Part shown: piece by piece, positions 28,506-38,024 of the stretch
How positions within the stretch are numbered: position 1 is the first letter of the stretch
Layout: the number at the start of each line of letters is the position of its first letter
Origin: Aliarcobacter faecis
GTDB taxonomy: Bacteria; Campylobacterota; Campylobacteria; Campylobacterales; Arcobacteraceae
Direction of reading: 5' to 3'
DNA: 64,000 nucleotides
Assembly (NCBI RefSeq): GCF_013201705.1
Contig: NZ_CP053837.1
Span: forward strand, 1-64,000
Notes under the pieces: generated by a model
Database searches by the model: none
What the model was told of the DNA's origin: nothing
What the model saw: the letters and a program-made list of their open reading frames with translations, nothing else
Position numbers and translations under genes: made by a program

Positions 28506-31500
28506 TTTTTACCTCTTTTGAAAATAGTTTTTTAATAATTATAAAAAATAGTGGTACAAAAAATATTGCTAAAATTGTGGCACTTATTGTTCCTCCTAAA
28601 ATTGCAGTTCCTATTGCAATTCTACTATTTGCCCCAGCTCCACTTGAAATAGCAAGAGGAATGATACCTGCAATAAAAGCTAATGAAGTCATAATTATAG
28701 GTCTTAATCTTAGTTTTGCCCCTTTTATTGCAGCTTCAAATAAATCCATTCCATCTTTATATGCACTATTTATAAATTCAACTATTAAGATGGCATTTTT
28801 ACTAGCTAATCCCATAACAGCTAAAAGTGCTACTTGAAAATATACATCATTACTTAAATCTCGTAAAAATATTGCTAAAACAGCACCTAAAACTCCTAAT
28901 GGAACAACGAGTAAAACAGAAAATGGAACACTCCAACTCTCATAAAGAGCAGCTAAACATAAAAAGACAACTAAAAGAGAGATAGAGTATAAAATTAGTG
29001 TTTGATTACTTGCAATTTTCTCTTGATATGAAGCTCCACTATATGCATGCATTATTCCATTTCCTAATTTTGAAGCCATACTATCCATCTCATTCATAGC
29101 ATCTCCTGAACTAACTTTCTCTGCTGCACTACCTTGAATTTCATAAGAGATAAAACCATTAAATCGTGTAAGCTCTTCTGGTGCATAAACCCAAGAAAAA
29201 GAGCTAAATTCACTAAAAGCAGTCATATTTCCATTACTATTTCTTACTTTCCATTTGTATAAATCTTCAGGAGTACTTCTAAAAGGTGCATCTCCTTGAA
29301 TATAAACTCTTTTTACCCTTGTTCTATCAATATAGTCATTTACATAACTTCCACCCCAAGCTGCACTTAAAGTTGTATCTATATCTTTTATATTAATACC
29401 TAAAGCTAAAGCTTTATTTGTATCATAAGAGATTTTAAGTTGAGGAGATTCTTCTGTTCCATCTGCTCTTATTGAGCTTATTTTTGGGTTATTATTTGCT
29501 TCTTGAATTAATCTATCTTTTGCATCTTTTAACTCTTCTCTACTTAAATTTGAACTAGCAAGTAGTTGGAACTCAAAACCATCACTAGACCCTAGTCCTT
29601 GAATAACACTAGGATTTATAGTAAATACTCTAGCATCTCTTATGAAATATTTACTTTTTGGGTCATTAAAAGCTTTTGTTGCTCTTTTTGAGATTTCATC
29701 AACATGATTATTTTTATCTCTTAAATCCCAATTTTGCAAAGATACATAAGCAGTTCCTACATTCTGACCACTACTTCTACTACTAAATCCAGAAATTGTA
29801 AAAATAGTATTTAAAGCCTCACTCTCTTCTTGCATAAAATAGTCTCTTACGATATTTGCTACATCAACTGTTCTTTGTGCAACGGCACCAACAGGTAATG
29901 TATATTGAACCATAAGGCTTCCTTGATCCTCTTTTGGTAAAAAGCTTGTAGGAAGTTTTATAAAAATATAGCTAGAAGATAGAATAATAATAAGATAGAA
30001 CATCATCCATCTTTTTGGAGCAAAAAGTAGTTTTTCTACCCAAGATTTATATCTATTTGTAAAGTTCTCAAATTTATTATCAAACCAAAAGAAGAATCCA
30101 CTTCTCTTTTCTTCCTTTTTATTATGAGGTTTTAAGATAGTTGAACATAGTGCTGGAGTTAAAGTTAAGGCAACAATAACAGATAAAACCATAGATGAGA
30201 TAATTGTAATTGAGAATTGTCTATATATTATTCCTGTTGAACCACTAAAAAATGCCATAGGTAAAAATACTACAGATAAAACAGTTGTAATTCCTATTAA
30301 AGCACTAGTTACTTCATTCATAGATAAAATTGTTGCCTCTTTAGCATTTAAGCCTTTTTCATTCATATTTCTTTCAACATTTTCAACTACAACAATAGCA
30401 TCATCAACTAAAAGTCCTATTGCTAAAACAAGTGCAAACATTGTGAGAGTATTTATTGTGTATCCAAATATATTTAAAACAGCAAAAGTTCCTAAAAGTA
30501 CAACAGGTACTGCAATGGCTGGAATAAGTGTTGCTCTAAAACTTTTTAAAAATAAAAACATTACTAAAACAACTAAAACTATCGCTTCAATTAAAGTTTT
30601 TACAACCTCATTTATTGAAGCTTTGATAAAATGAGTAGTATCTCTTGGATATGCTATTTTATAACCTTCTGGTAAAATAGATTCAGACTCTTTTAAAAAC
30701 TCTTTTACTCTATTTGAAGTAGCAACAGCATTTGCCCCACTTGCTAGTTGTATTGAAATACCTGAAGCTGGGAAACCATTTAATGCTGTAACATTACTAT
30801 AGTTTTGAGCTCCTATTTCAACTCTTGCAATATCTTTAATCCTAACAATACTTCCATCTAAATTTGATTTTAAAACAATATTTTCAAACTCTGGAACAGT
30901 TTGAAACATACTTCTTGCTGTTACAACAACAGATAGTTGTTGATTGTCAAGTGTAGGCATAGCTCCTAATCTTCCCGCACTAGCTTGTGAATTTTGGGCT
31001 AAAATTGCATTTTCTACATCTTTTGGAATTAAGTTATAACTTTCAAGTTTGTATGGGTCTAGCCAAATTCTCATAGCATATTGCCCACCAAAAACCTGTA
31101 CATCACCAACACCTTCAATTCTTGAAATACTATCTTGTAAATTACTTACTAAAAAGTCACTAATATCTGTTTTTTCAGCTTTCCCTGTTGAATCATATAC
31201 ACTGGCCATCATTAGAAAATCACTTTGTGATTTAAAAACTCTAACCCCTTGTCTTTGTACATCTTCTGGAAGTCTTGATATTATTTGATTTACTTTATTT
31301 TGAACTTGAACTTGTGCAATATCTGCATCTATTTCTTGACTAAAAGTGATTCTTATTCTTGAACTTCCAGCAGAGCTTGAACTAGAAGAGAAATAAATCA
31401 TTCCATCAAGTCCTGTTAGTTGTTGTTCTATGATTTGAGTTACACTATTTTCTACAGTTTTAGCATCAGCTCCTGAATATGAAGCATTTATATTTATTTG

Positions 31501-31626
31501 GGGTGGTACAATATCAGGATATTGTTCTATTGGTAAAATATAAAGGCTGATTACACCACTAATCATAATAATAAGTGAAATTACCCAAGCAAATATTGGT
31601 CTAAAAATAAAAAATTTAGCAATCAT
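28498..31626 (-). CDS. RND (HAE1) multidrug efflux pump
   Basis: This 1042-residue AcrB/CmeB-type inner membrane pump exchanges protons for drugs. It has twelve membrane helices, two large periplasmic loops, and the proton-relay residues: the Asp pair in GLLVDDAIVVVENVERNM near residue 408 and the Lys in GLASKNAILIVEF near residue 940. The N-terminus FFIFRPIFAWVISLIIMISG and the QVQVQNKVNQ segment are typical. The gene lies between adaptor and outer-membrane genes, four bases after the adaptor. No TetR-type repressor is adjacent, so regulation must come from elsewhere. Confidence 0.96.
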   Translation of the reverse strand: MIAKFFIFRPIFAWVISLIIMISGVISLYILPIEQYPDIVPPQININASYSGADAKTVENSVTQIIEQQLTGLDGMIYFSSSSSSAGSSRIRITFSQEIDADIAQVQVQNKVNQIISRLPEDVQRQGVRVFKSQSDFLMMASVYDSTGKAEKTDISDFLVSNLQDSISRIEGVGDVQVFGGQYAMRIWLDPYKLESYNLIPKDVENAILAQNSQASAGRLGAMPTLDNQQLSVVVTARSMFQTVPEFENIVLKSNLDGSIVRIKDIARVEIGAQNYSNVTALNGFPASGISIQLASGANAVATSNRVKEFLKESESILPEGYKIAYPRDTTHFIKASINEVVKTLIEAIVLVVLVMFLFLKSFRATLIPAIAVPVVLLGTFAVLNIFGYTINTLTMFALVLAIGLLVDDAIVVVENVERNMNEKGLNAKEATILSMNEVTSALIGITTVLSVVFLPMAFFSGSTGIIYRQFSITIISSMVLSVIVALTLTPALCSTILKPHNKKEEKRSGFFFWFDNKFENFTNRYKSWVEKLLFAPKRWMMFYLIIILSSSYIFIKLPTSFLPKEDQGSLMVQYTLPVGAVAQRTVDVANIVRDYFMQEESEALNTIFTISGFSSRSSGQNVGTAYVSLQNWDLRDKNNHVDEISKRATKAFNDPKSKYFIRDARVFTINPSVIQGLGSSDGFEFQLLASSNLSREELKDAKDRLIQEANNNPKISSIRADGTEESPQLKISYDTNKALALGINIKDIDTTLSAAWGGSYVNDYIDRTRVKRVYIQGDAPFRSTPEDLYKWKVRNSNGNMTAFSEFSSFSWVYAPEELTRFNGFISYEIQGSAAEKVSSGDAMNEMDSMASKLGNGIMHAYSGASYQEKIASNQTLILYSISLLVVFLCLAALYESWSVPFSVLLVVPLGVLGAVLAIFLRDLSNDVYFQVALLAVMGLASKNAILIVEFINSAYKDGMDLFEAAIKGAKLRLRPIIMTSLAFIAGIIPLAISSGAGANSRIAIGTAILGGTISATILAIFFVPLFFIIIKKLFSKEVKNV

Positions 31627-31629
31627 CTT

Positions 31630-32754
31630 TTAATCTTTATCTTGAGTATTTAAATCTTTTGGGATAACTACACTTCTACTATTTATTTTGTTTAATCCTT
31701 CAACAATAATCTTATCTTCTTGATTTATTCCATCTAAAACTAGCCATTTATTATCTATCGCTCTTTGTGTTTTTAATATTTTTGTTATAGTTTTATTTTC
31801 ATTAGTTATTAAAGTAATTATTGGATTTGCTTTTTGGTCCCTTAAAACTGCTTGTTGAGGTACTAAAAAGGCATCAATTTTATTTTGGCTTTCAAGTGTT
31901 GCTTTTACAAACATTCCAGATAGTAAAAGATTATTTGGATTAGAAAAAACAGCTCGTAAGGTTACAGTTTGACTGCTTTCATCAACACTTAACTCTTTTG
32001 CTTCAAGTTTTCCTTTTATACCATAATCTTTATTGTCATCAAATTTAAGTGTTACATTCATATTATCTTCAAAATTCATAAGGTTTTTTAGATTTAAAAT
32101 CTCATTATAAGATAGTGTTAAATCTACAAAAACTGTTTTTGTATCTTTTATATTTGCTAACTCTTCACTTTGATTTGCATTTACTAATGCTCCAACTGTT
32201 ACATTTGATATACCAATATATCCACTAATTGGTGCTTTTATCTCACATCTATTTAGATCTATTTTTGCACTTTCAAGTTCAGCCTCTCTTTGTTTTACTA
32301 AGGCAATTGCTTGAAGCTTTGAAGCTTTTATATCATCAACTTCTTGTTTTGAAATACCATCAAATTTTATCAACTCTTCTGCTCTTTTATTTTTTGCTTC
32401 AAGACTTTGTAGATTTGCTTTTGCACTATTTAATAAAGCTTCAGCTTGATTTACATTTGCTTTATATGTTGCACTATCAATTTTATATAAAATATCCCCT
32501 TGTTTTACAAAGCTTCCTTCACGAAAAAGTTGTTTCTCTATAATACCACTAATTTGGGGTCTTATAAGTGCAATCTCTTTTGCTTTAACCTTTCCTAAAA
32601 GTTCAATTTGTAAATATACAGGCTCTTTTTTGATATTTATAAAGCCAACTTCAATGGGTATTTGATTTTGTGTTTTTGATTGTTCTTTTTGTTCACAAGA
32701 ACTTAAAAAAAGTGTTATAAAAAATAGTAAAAAAGTGGTTTTAATAGATTTCAA
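31630..32754 (-). CDS. RND efflux periplasmic adaptor lipoprotein
   Basis: The 374-residue membrane fusion protein bridges pump and channel. It has a lipoprotein signal (KTTFLLFFITLFLSSC), then the barrel-sandwich and coiled-coil order of the MFP family: AEALLNSAKANLQSLEAKNK in the hairpin, IKAPISGYIGISNVTVGALV as the second lipoyl half, and a beta-barrel domain with FVDLTLSYNEILNL. I place the start at the TTG at 32754, which has AAGG nine bases upstream and gives a normal signal length. A longer reading from an ATG at 32808 would add 18 residues in front of the signal and has no RBS. First gene of the efflux operon. Confidence 0.92.
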   Translation of the reverse strand: MKSIKTTFLLFFITLFLSSCEQKEQSKTQNQIPIEVGFINIKKEPVYLQIELLGKVKAKEIALIRPQISGIIEKQLFREGSFVKQGDILYKIDSATYKANVNQAEALLNSAKANLQSLEAKNKRAEELIKFDGISKQEVDDIKASKLQAIALVKQREAELESAKIDLNRCEIKAPISGYIGISNVTVGALVNANQSEELANIKDTKTVFVDLTLSYNEILNLKNLMNFEDNMNVTLKFDDNKDYGIKGKLEAKELSVDESSQTVTLRAVFSNPNNLLLSGMFVKATLESQNKIDAFLVPQQAVLRDQKANPIITLITNENKTITKILKTQRAIDNKWLVLDGINQEDKIIVEGLNKINSRSVVIPKDLNTQDKD

Positions 32755-32908
32755 AATAGTAAACCTTAGATAAAAATTTATAGATTTTATAATAACTTTA
32801 TTAACCAAATTTTAATATTAAAACTAAATTTTAATAGAACTTATTCAAGAAAGGTTGTAGCTAAATATGGATACTATAACAACAAGTAATTTTTTTAAAG
32901 GCAAAAGA

Positions 32909-33262
32909 ATGAGTAGAATATTAGATGATTTAGTACAATCTGAATATAACTGTAATGTAGCATTTTATATTCATTTAAAAGAGTTCAATCAAAATGTAAG
33001 AGATGAACTAGAAAAAAGAGTAAGTGAAGTTTTTTTCTTCTCAAAAGGTGTAAATTGGAAATTTGATAGTTTTGGTATTGAAAAAGCAGGGGAGAGAAAA
33101 ACAGAGATTTTAGGATTTTTTATCTTTAGAACAGCAGAAGTTGAAAAGTTAAAGAAACTATTTTTAGATGAGTTTAAAGATTATTCTAATGCAATAAAGA
33201 TTAGTTGTTCTGTTGCAAAATATCAAAAGGTTTGTGAAGAGTTTTTTGAAATTAATATATAA
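32909..33262 (+). CDS. Uncharacterised 117-residue cytoplasmic protein
   Basis: I do not recognise the family. The protein is soluble, begins MSRILDDLVQSEYNCNVAFY, and alternates predicted strands and helices (HLKEFNQNVRDELEKRVSEV, KTEILGFFIFRTAEVEKLKK, NAIKISCSVAKYQKVCEEFF). Two strand-rich stretches separated by helices suggest a small alpha/beta fold of the ferredoxin-like kind. I prefer the ATG at 32909, with AAAGG seven bases upstream, over the ATG at 32867, whose AAAGG is about 13 bases away. It is divergent from the efflux operon and convergent with a chemoreceptor gene; neither neighbour suggests a job. Confidence 0.65.
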   Translation: MSRILDDLVQSEYNCNVAFYIHLKEFNQNVRDELEKRVSEVFFFSKGVNWKFDSFGIEKAGERKTEILGFFIFRTAEVEKLKKLFLDEFKDYSNAIKISCSVAKYQKVCEEFFEINI

Positions 33263-33273
33263 ATAATTAATAT

Positions 33274-33306
33274 ATCAGTTACTATAAGTGATAAGTAGTA
33301 ACTGAT
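33274..33306. terminator. Bidirectional terminator between convergent genes
   Basis: ATCAGTTACTA (33274-33284) and TAGTAACTGAT (33296-33306) form a perfect 11-bp stem with an 11-base loop, followed by TTTTAATT. It lies between the ends of the 117-residue gene and the chemoreceptor gene. Confidence 0.75.
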
Positions 33307-33327
33307 TTTAATTAAAAGATATGATAT

Positions 33328-35184
33328 TTAAATTCCACCACCATTTTCAAAAGTTATTAAATCTTTTCCAATAAACTCGTTTTTATCAGCATATTCAACT
33401 ATTATTTTTGAAATTTCACCAGTTGAAGTTGCTACATTATGTGCTTGAGAGGCTACCATTGCATTGTTTTGAGTTTGACTATCAAGTCTATTTACAGCAT
33501 CATTTATCTGTTCAATTCCTGTTAATTGTTCTTTTGATGCATTTTGAATATCATCTATTAAATCCATAGTTTCTGAAATATTTAAATTAAGCTCTTTATA
33601 CCCTATAATCATATTTGAAGCTATATTCTTCCCTTCATTTGCCTTTTTTGTGGCAAGTTCAACTATATCTTTTATCTCTTTTGCAGCTTCAGCACTTCTA
33701 CTTGCTAAATTTCTAACTTCTCCAGCAACAACAGCAAATCCTTTTCCTGCTTCTCCTGCTGTTGCTGCTTCAACAGCAGCATTAAGAGATAGAATATTTG
33801 TTTGAAAAGCTATATTATCTATAATTCCTATAGCTTCTTTTATTAAATTTACCTGTATATTTATATCATCCATTGCTAGAGAAGTTTGATTTGCTAATGT
33901 TTCTCCTTGATTTGCAGAAGTTGTAACATTATGTGATAAAATAGCCATTTTCTGAATATTTTCAGTATTATTTCTAATATTAGAAGTTATCTCTTCAAGT
34001 GCAGCAGCAGTCTCTTCTAAACTTGTAGCAGCTTCATTTGAAGATATATTTAATGTATCCACATTTACTAAAAGTAAGTCAGCACTATTTTTTAAAGTTA
34101 AACCATTTGTTTTATTATCAATTAACATTTGTGTTATTGAATCACCCAATGTATTTACACCATTTGATAGTTTTAAAAGGTGTTGTTTTAGATTATATGT
34201 TGGTATTTTATCTAAGTAGTTATAGTTACTATATTTTTCTAAGATATTTAAAACACTATCAATATTATTTTCTAAGTTATCTGCCATTTTATTTAAAATT
34301 GATTTTAGCTCCATTAAAGCAGGATTTTTAACACTTAGATTTAATCTTTGGCATAAATCACCTTGTTCAAATTCACTTAAAACTGCTATTGTTTCGTCTA
34401 TTAATATTCTATCTTCTTCTATTCCTTTTTGAGTTTTTAAGATATTTTCATTTACTACTTTTGACATCTCTCCAAATTCATCTTTTGAACTAATATTTAT
34501 TAGGTTTATCTCTTTAGATTCTCTATTTAAATAAGAGAAAAATTTTAATAATCCCTCTTTAAAGCTCTCTATAGAATTAATAATAGAGTTAGAAATAAGT
34601 ATAGAGAATAATATAAATATAGTAATAGCTACTACACTTAAAATTAATAAATCTGTATTTAAAGATGAGTAAGCACTATCTCTAAGTTTTATTGAACTTT
34701 GATTTATCTGCATAATCTCTTCTTCAAGATTTAATCCAATTTTCACCATTTGGGCAATTTTTTGTAAAATATTGTTTGTCTCTGGTTCTTGATTTAAAGA
34801 ATTTACTATTTTATCTTGAGAGAAACTTTTAAAAAGTTCAATATAATCTTTAGTATGATTTATAATATTATCACAAATCTTTTGATTCTCTTGGCTTACT
34901 AAACTATCTTTAAGTTTTGATATATCTACAATCAAATTATTAAAATTGCTTAAAACTAATTTTTGATTTTGTTCTGTTGGAGTTCTCAAAAATTGATAAA
35001 CAGAGATTCTTCCTTTTAAATTACTTTGTACAAGCTCTTCTGTGATAATTGCAATATTTGTTCTTTCAATTGCATAATCACTAAAATATTTATAGATTGT
35101 TGCTGAACTTATAACAATAAAAATAAATAATGTTGGAAAAAACAGTAATTTCTTCCTTGTACTGATATTATTAAAGGTAAACAT
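33328..35184 (-). CDS. Methyl-accepting chemotaxis protein without CheR tail
   Basis: The 618-residue chemoreceptor is a paralogue of the one at 25186: same short N-terminal tail ([20 protein letters not shown]), a periplasmic helical domain of about 140 residues, second membrane helix near 178-202, and a signalling tip [20 protein letters not shown]. The two sensor domains differ much more than the cytoplasmic halves, which suggests different ligands with shared signalling. It ends in TFENGGGI, with no WESF-type pentapeptide, so its methylation may need help from tail-bearing receptors. Orientation is opposite to the paralogue, with the efflux operon between them. Confidence 0.93.
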   Translation of the reverse strand: MFTFNNISTRKKLLFFPTLFIFIVISSATIYKYFSDYAIERTNIAIITEELVQSNLKGRISVYQFLRTPTEQNQKLVLSNFNNLIVDISKLKDSLVSQENQKICDNIINHTKDYIELFKSFSQDKIVNSLNQEPETNNILQKIAQMVKIGLNLEEEIMQINQSSIKLRDSAYSSLNTDLLILSVVAITIFILFSILISNSIINSIESFKEGLLKFFSYLNRESKEINLINISSKDEFGEMSKVVNENILKTQKGIEEDRILIDETIAVLSEFEQGDLCQRLNLSVKNPALMELKSILNKMADNLENNIDSVLNILEKYSNYNYLDKIPTYNLKQHLLKLSNGVNTLGDSITQMLIDNKTNGLTLKNSADLLLVNVDTLNISSNEAATSLEETAAALEEITSNIRNNTENIQKMAILSHNVTTSANQGETLANQTSLAMDDINIQVNLIKEAIGIIDNIAFQTNILSLNAAVEAATAGEAGKGFAVVAGEVRNLASRSAEAAKEIKDIVELATKKANEGKNIASNMIIGYKELNLNISETMDLIDDIQNASKEQLTGIEQINDAVNRLDSQTQNNAMVASQAHNVATSTGEISKIIVEYADKNEFIGKDLITFENGGGI

Positions 35185-35256
35185 TTTTAACTCCTTTTAT
35201 ATTTCACCTATTTAATTAGAATTATATAAAAGAAATATAAAATATAGCTTATAAAT

Positions 35257-35285
35257 AAATAGTTGATTAACACAATCAACTATTT
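35257..35285 (-). terminator. Terminator hairpin at the end of the Bcr/CflA gene
   Basis: AAATAGTTGATT and AATCAACTATTT pair over 12 bases with loop AACAC. The stem includes the stop codon of the minus-strand transporter gene and is followed on that strand by an AT-rich tract (ATTTATAAG) rather than a clean T-run. Confidence 0.6.
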
Positions 35286-36431
35286 ATAGCTACGAATTAT
35301 TAAAAAAGATATAAAAGAGATTATTGTAATACTTATAGATATTATAAAGAACCCTTCATCATGAAAGTTTAAAGTAAGAGAAGAGATTAATGCTCCCAGC
35401 CCAAATTGTAAGACACCAATAACACCACTTGCAACTCCAGCATTTTTTGAGAAATGTTCAATAGCAAGAGACATACAATTTCCAAAAATAAATGCCATCA
35501 TACTCATATAACAAGCAAGTATAATTACCATTAAAACTAAGTTCATCTCTTTATGAATTAGAATAAAGATTATTCCAACAATAATTTGGATTAAAAGAGC
35601 ACTTTTTATGATATTTAAAGCTTTATATTTTTTTAGTAAATTAACATTTACTTTTATCATAAAAATTAGAATAATAAAATTTATACCAAAGAATAGAGGA
35701 AAATAGTCTGTTGAAATATGAAAATATTCAATATATATAAATGATGTTTTTGAAATAATAATAAAAAATCCACCAAAACTTAAAGCCAAAACTAACATAG
35801 CTTTCATTGCAGTTTTATGAGTTAAAACTATTTTATATGATTCAAAAATAGACTGTTTTACATAGACAAAACTCTCTGGTAAATCTTTGTAAATAAAAAA
35901 TGCAACAAGTAAAGCATAAATTGTTAAAAATATAAAAACACCTTCCCAAGGGAAAAAGTGAATAATAAAAGCTCCAATAACAGGTGCTAAAAGAGGTGCT
36001 AAACTTCTTACCATTCCAATAAGTGAAAAAACTTTTGCTGCTTCTTGCCCGTTAAATCTATCTCTTACCGCAGCAGCTGCATTTACAACTGTAATTCCAC
36101 CAAAGAATGCTTCTAAAAATCTATAAACCCAAAGTTCATAGATATTTGAACTAAAAATGATTAAAAAACTAAAAATTGCATATCCTAAAAGCCCAATAAT
36201 TGAGCCAAATCTTCTTCCATACCTATCAGATATTGGACCACCAAATATCTGTCCAATTGAGAACCCTATTAAAAAAATTGCTAAAGATAATTCAACTTTA
36301 TGGATATTTACTTCAAAATATTTCGCAATTTCTGGAATAGAAGGTAAATAAGTATCAACTCCCATAGGAGCAACTGATGATAAAATAGATATTAAAACTA
36401 TTAAATATATATGATTAATTGATTTTTTCAT
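35280..36431 (-). CDS. Bcr/CflA-type MFS drug exporter
   Basis: The 383-residue protein has twelve membrane segments and the Bcr/CflA signature: APMGVDTYLPSIPEIAKYF near residues 21-39, the loop GGPISDRYGRRFGSIIGLLG near 64-83 (MFS motif A), and FLEAFFGGITVVNAAAAVRD near 108-127. Relatives export bicyclomycin, chloramphenicol or sulfathiazole, or cysteine; the true substrate is unknown. The gene is alone between chemoreceptor and dps, with its own terminators on both sides. Confidence 0.9.
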   Translation of the reverse strand: MKKSINHIYLIVLISILSSVAPMGVDTYLPSIPEIAKYFEVNIHKVELSLAIFLIGFSIGQIFGGPISDRYGRRFGSIIGLLGYAIFSFLIIFSSNIYELWVYRFLEAFFGGITVVNAAAAVRDRFNGQEAAKVFSLIGMVRSLAPLLAPVIGAFIIHFFPWEGVFIFLTIYALLVAFFIYKDLPESFVYVKQSIFESYKIVLTHKTAMKAMLVLALSFGGFFIIISKTSFIYIEYFHISTDYFPLFFGINFIILIFMIKVNVNLLKKYKALNIIKSALLIQIIVGIIFILIHKEMNLVLMVIILACYMSMMAFIFGNCMSLAIEHFSKNAGVASGVIGVLQFGLGALISSLTLNFHDEGFFIISISITIISFISFLIIRSYK

Positions 36432-36500
36432 AAAAACTCTTTATAATTTATTATTGTATAAATGTAGGTAAAATATTTTAAATAGATAGAAATTGTAGCA

Positions 36501-36526
36501 AAAAGAGGATACTTTTATCCTCTTTT
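36501..36526 (-). terminator. Terminator after dps
   Basis: AAAAGAGGAT and ATCCTCTTTT form a perfect 10-bp stem around a short loop; on the minus strand it ends in a T-run (CTCTTTTTGC). It lies just past the dps stop. Confidence 0.8.
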
Positions 36527-36537
36527 ATATATTTTAC

Positions 36538-36975
36538 TTATTTAAGCATACTATTTAGCATCCATAAATCTTTTTCAAGTTTTGCAACTTTTTCATCTGC
36601 AAATGCTTCTGTTCCTTTATCTGTAACTTCACTTGCACTTTGACTTAGATTTTTGAAAGCTTTTAATAAGTATTCAAAATCTACGATTATTTTTTCTACA
36701 ATCTCTCTTGATTTAAAGCTATCAGCAGTTTCAGTTTTGATTTTTGTAGCTTTTATTAATTCATCTAAAGTTAAAAAAGGTTTTTCACCTAAAATTATTG
36801 TTCTTTCAGCCATATCATCATATAAAACTGACATTTGATTGTAAAGACCTTCTGTATATGAATGAACAGGATGAAAATCCATACCTTTTACATTCCAATG
36901 ATAGTTATGAATTTTTATATACAGTGCATGAGCATCTGATTGAATTTGTTTTAATTGTGTTACTACGTTTGACAT
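36538..36975 (-). CDS. dps: Dps-family ferritin-like DNA-protection protein
   Basis: Dps forms a dodecamer that oxidises and stores iron and protects DNA from peroxide. The 145-residue protein has the ferroxidase ligands in the usual places: YIKIHNYHWNVKGMDFHPVH with the two key His near residues 24-40 and YDDMAERTIILGEKP with Asp and Glu near 52-66. Length and the four-helix pattern are normal (similar to NapA of Helicobacter). It is monocistronic with a clear terminator. AAGGA precedes the start. Confidence 0.94.
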   Translation of the reverse strand: MSNVVTQLKQIQSDAHALYIKIHNYHWNVKGMDFHPVHSYTEGLYNQMSVLYDDMAERTIILGEKPFLTLDELIKATKIKTETADSFKSREIVEKIIVDFEYLLKAFKNLSQSASEVTDKGTEAFADEKVAKLEKDLWMLNSMLK

Positions 36976-37056
36976 AATTTAATCCTTTTTAGTAAAATGT
37001 GAAATCATTATATAACCAAAAAATCTATTTGTCAATAAATTATCTTACTCTTATAA

Positions 37057-37707
37057 CTATTCTTTTATAATTTTTAAAATCTCTAAAGGGTGTTTTACAA
37101 TAAAATCAGCACCATTCTCTTTTAACTCTTTTTCACCTCTAAATCCCCATAAAACGCCAATTGCTTTCATATTTGAACTTTTTGCTGTTTGCATATCTAC
37201 TTTTGTATCACCTACAAAATATATATCTTCACAAGGAATATTTAAAGATTTTGCAATATTTATTGCTGCTATTGGGTCTGGTTTTTTTGGTACATCAGCT
37301 TTTTGTCCATGAATTTCTATAAAAGGATAATTTTTAAAAATCTCTTTTACATATTTTTTTGTCATAAAATCAGGTTTATTTGATAAAACTGCTAAATTAC
37401 AATCTAATTTTACAAGTTCATCTAAAAGCTCAAAAATTCCATCATAAGGTTTTGTATTTTTATGAAGATTATCATCATAAAGCTCTTTAAATCTTTTTGA
37501 TAGCTCATTTTTTAATGACAAATTATCTTTTAATACATTATCAACTAGAACATCAACTCCATAACCAACAAAATATTTATATTCATCTATTTCATATGTT
37601 TTTAAATTTAAACTTTTTAAAACTTCGTTCATGCAAATTGCAATATCATCTATAGAATTTAGTAAAGTTCCATCTAAATCAAAAATTAAAGTAGTTTTTT
37701 TTTGCAT
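37057..37707 (-). CDS. gph: HAD-family phosphoglycolate phosphatase-like enzyme
   Basis: The 216-residue protein is a HAD hydrolase of the Gph/PGMB type. Motif I is LIFDLDGTLLNSIDD near residues 7-21, with the nucleophile and acid Asp; motif II is AVLSNKPD near 111; motif III and IV are KPDPIAAINIA and YFVGDTKVDMQTAKSSN near 170. A helical cap lies between. Phosphoglycolate is the likely but not proven substrate. The start at 37707 has the strong RBS AAGGAG seven bases upstream; the open frame continues upstream to 37782 without one. Confidence 0.85.
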   Translation of the reverse strand: MQKKTTLIFDLDGTLLNSIDDIAICMNEVLKSLNLKTYEIDEYKYFVGYGVDVLVDNVLKDNLSLKNELSKRFKELYDDNLHKNTKPYDGIFELLDELVKLDCNLAVLSNKPDFMTKKYVKEIFKNYPFIEIHGQKADVPKKPDPIAAINIAKSLNIPCEDIYFVGDTKVDMQTAKSSNMKAIGVLWGFRGEKELKENGADFIVKHPLEILKIIKE

Positions 37708-38024
37708 AATTTCTCCTTTTTTTCGTAGTTTAGCAAAAAATAATATTTTTTCAAAATATAAAGTTAAACTAATAAGTAACAAAGTAGTTTAAAGATGTGT
37801 AGAAAAGAAAAGCCCTTTTTTAGGCTTTTTTTGAAAAGTGTAACTTTTTGTTAATTAAAAAAGAGCAGTTTGTAAAATAATATTAATATTATATAAAGTA
37901 TAGTTTGAATATGGTTATAATACCAATTGTTTATCAAATATGATAAATAGTTGTATAAAATTACAAAATTTTCATATTTTGAATATAGTCTTTAATAAAA
38001 CATAATAAACGGAGTAAAAGAAAG
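37708..38024. other. 317-base divergent gap with orphan terminator and leader hairpin
   Basis: This gap between the start of gph (minus) and the start of the ThDP enzyme (plus) has no gene I can support. It contains a terminator-like hairpin at 37808-37832, a TATAAT box at 37916-37921, and an RNA-type hairpin at 37924-37953, then an AT-rich leader with RBS CGGAG (38011-38015). Confidence 0.6.
37808..37832 (+). terminator. Orphan terminator-like hairpin
   Basis: AAAAGCC, loop CTTTTTTA, GGCTTTTTTT is a perfect intrinsic-terminator shape on the plus strand, but no plus-strand gene precedes it. It could end a short unannotated RNA starting after 37707, or insulate the divergent promoters. Confidence 0.6.

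Noticed and set aside
37923-38024. Thiamine (TPP) riboswitch before the ThDP enzyme
   Set aside because: The leader lacks the CUGAGA and ACCUGA core motifs; only a simple hairpin is present.
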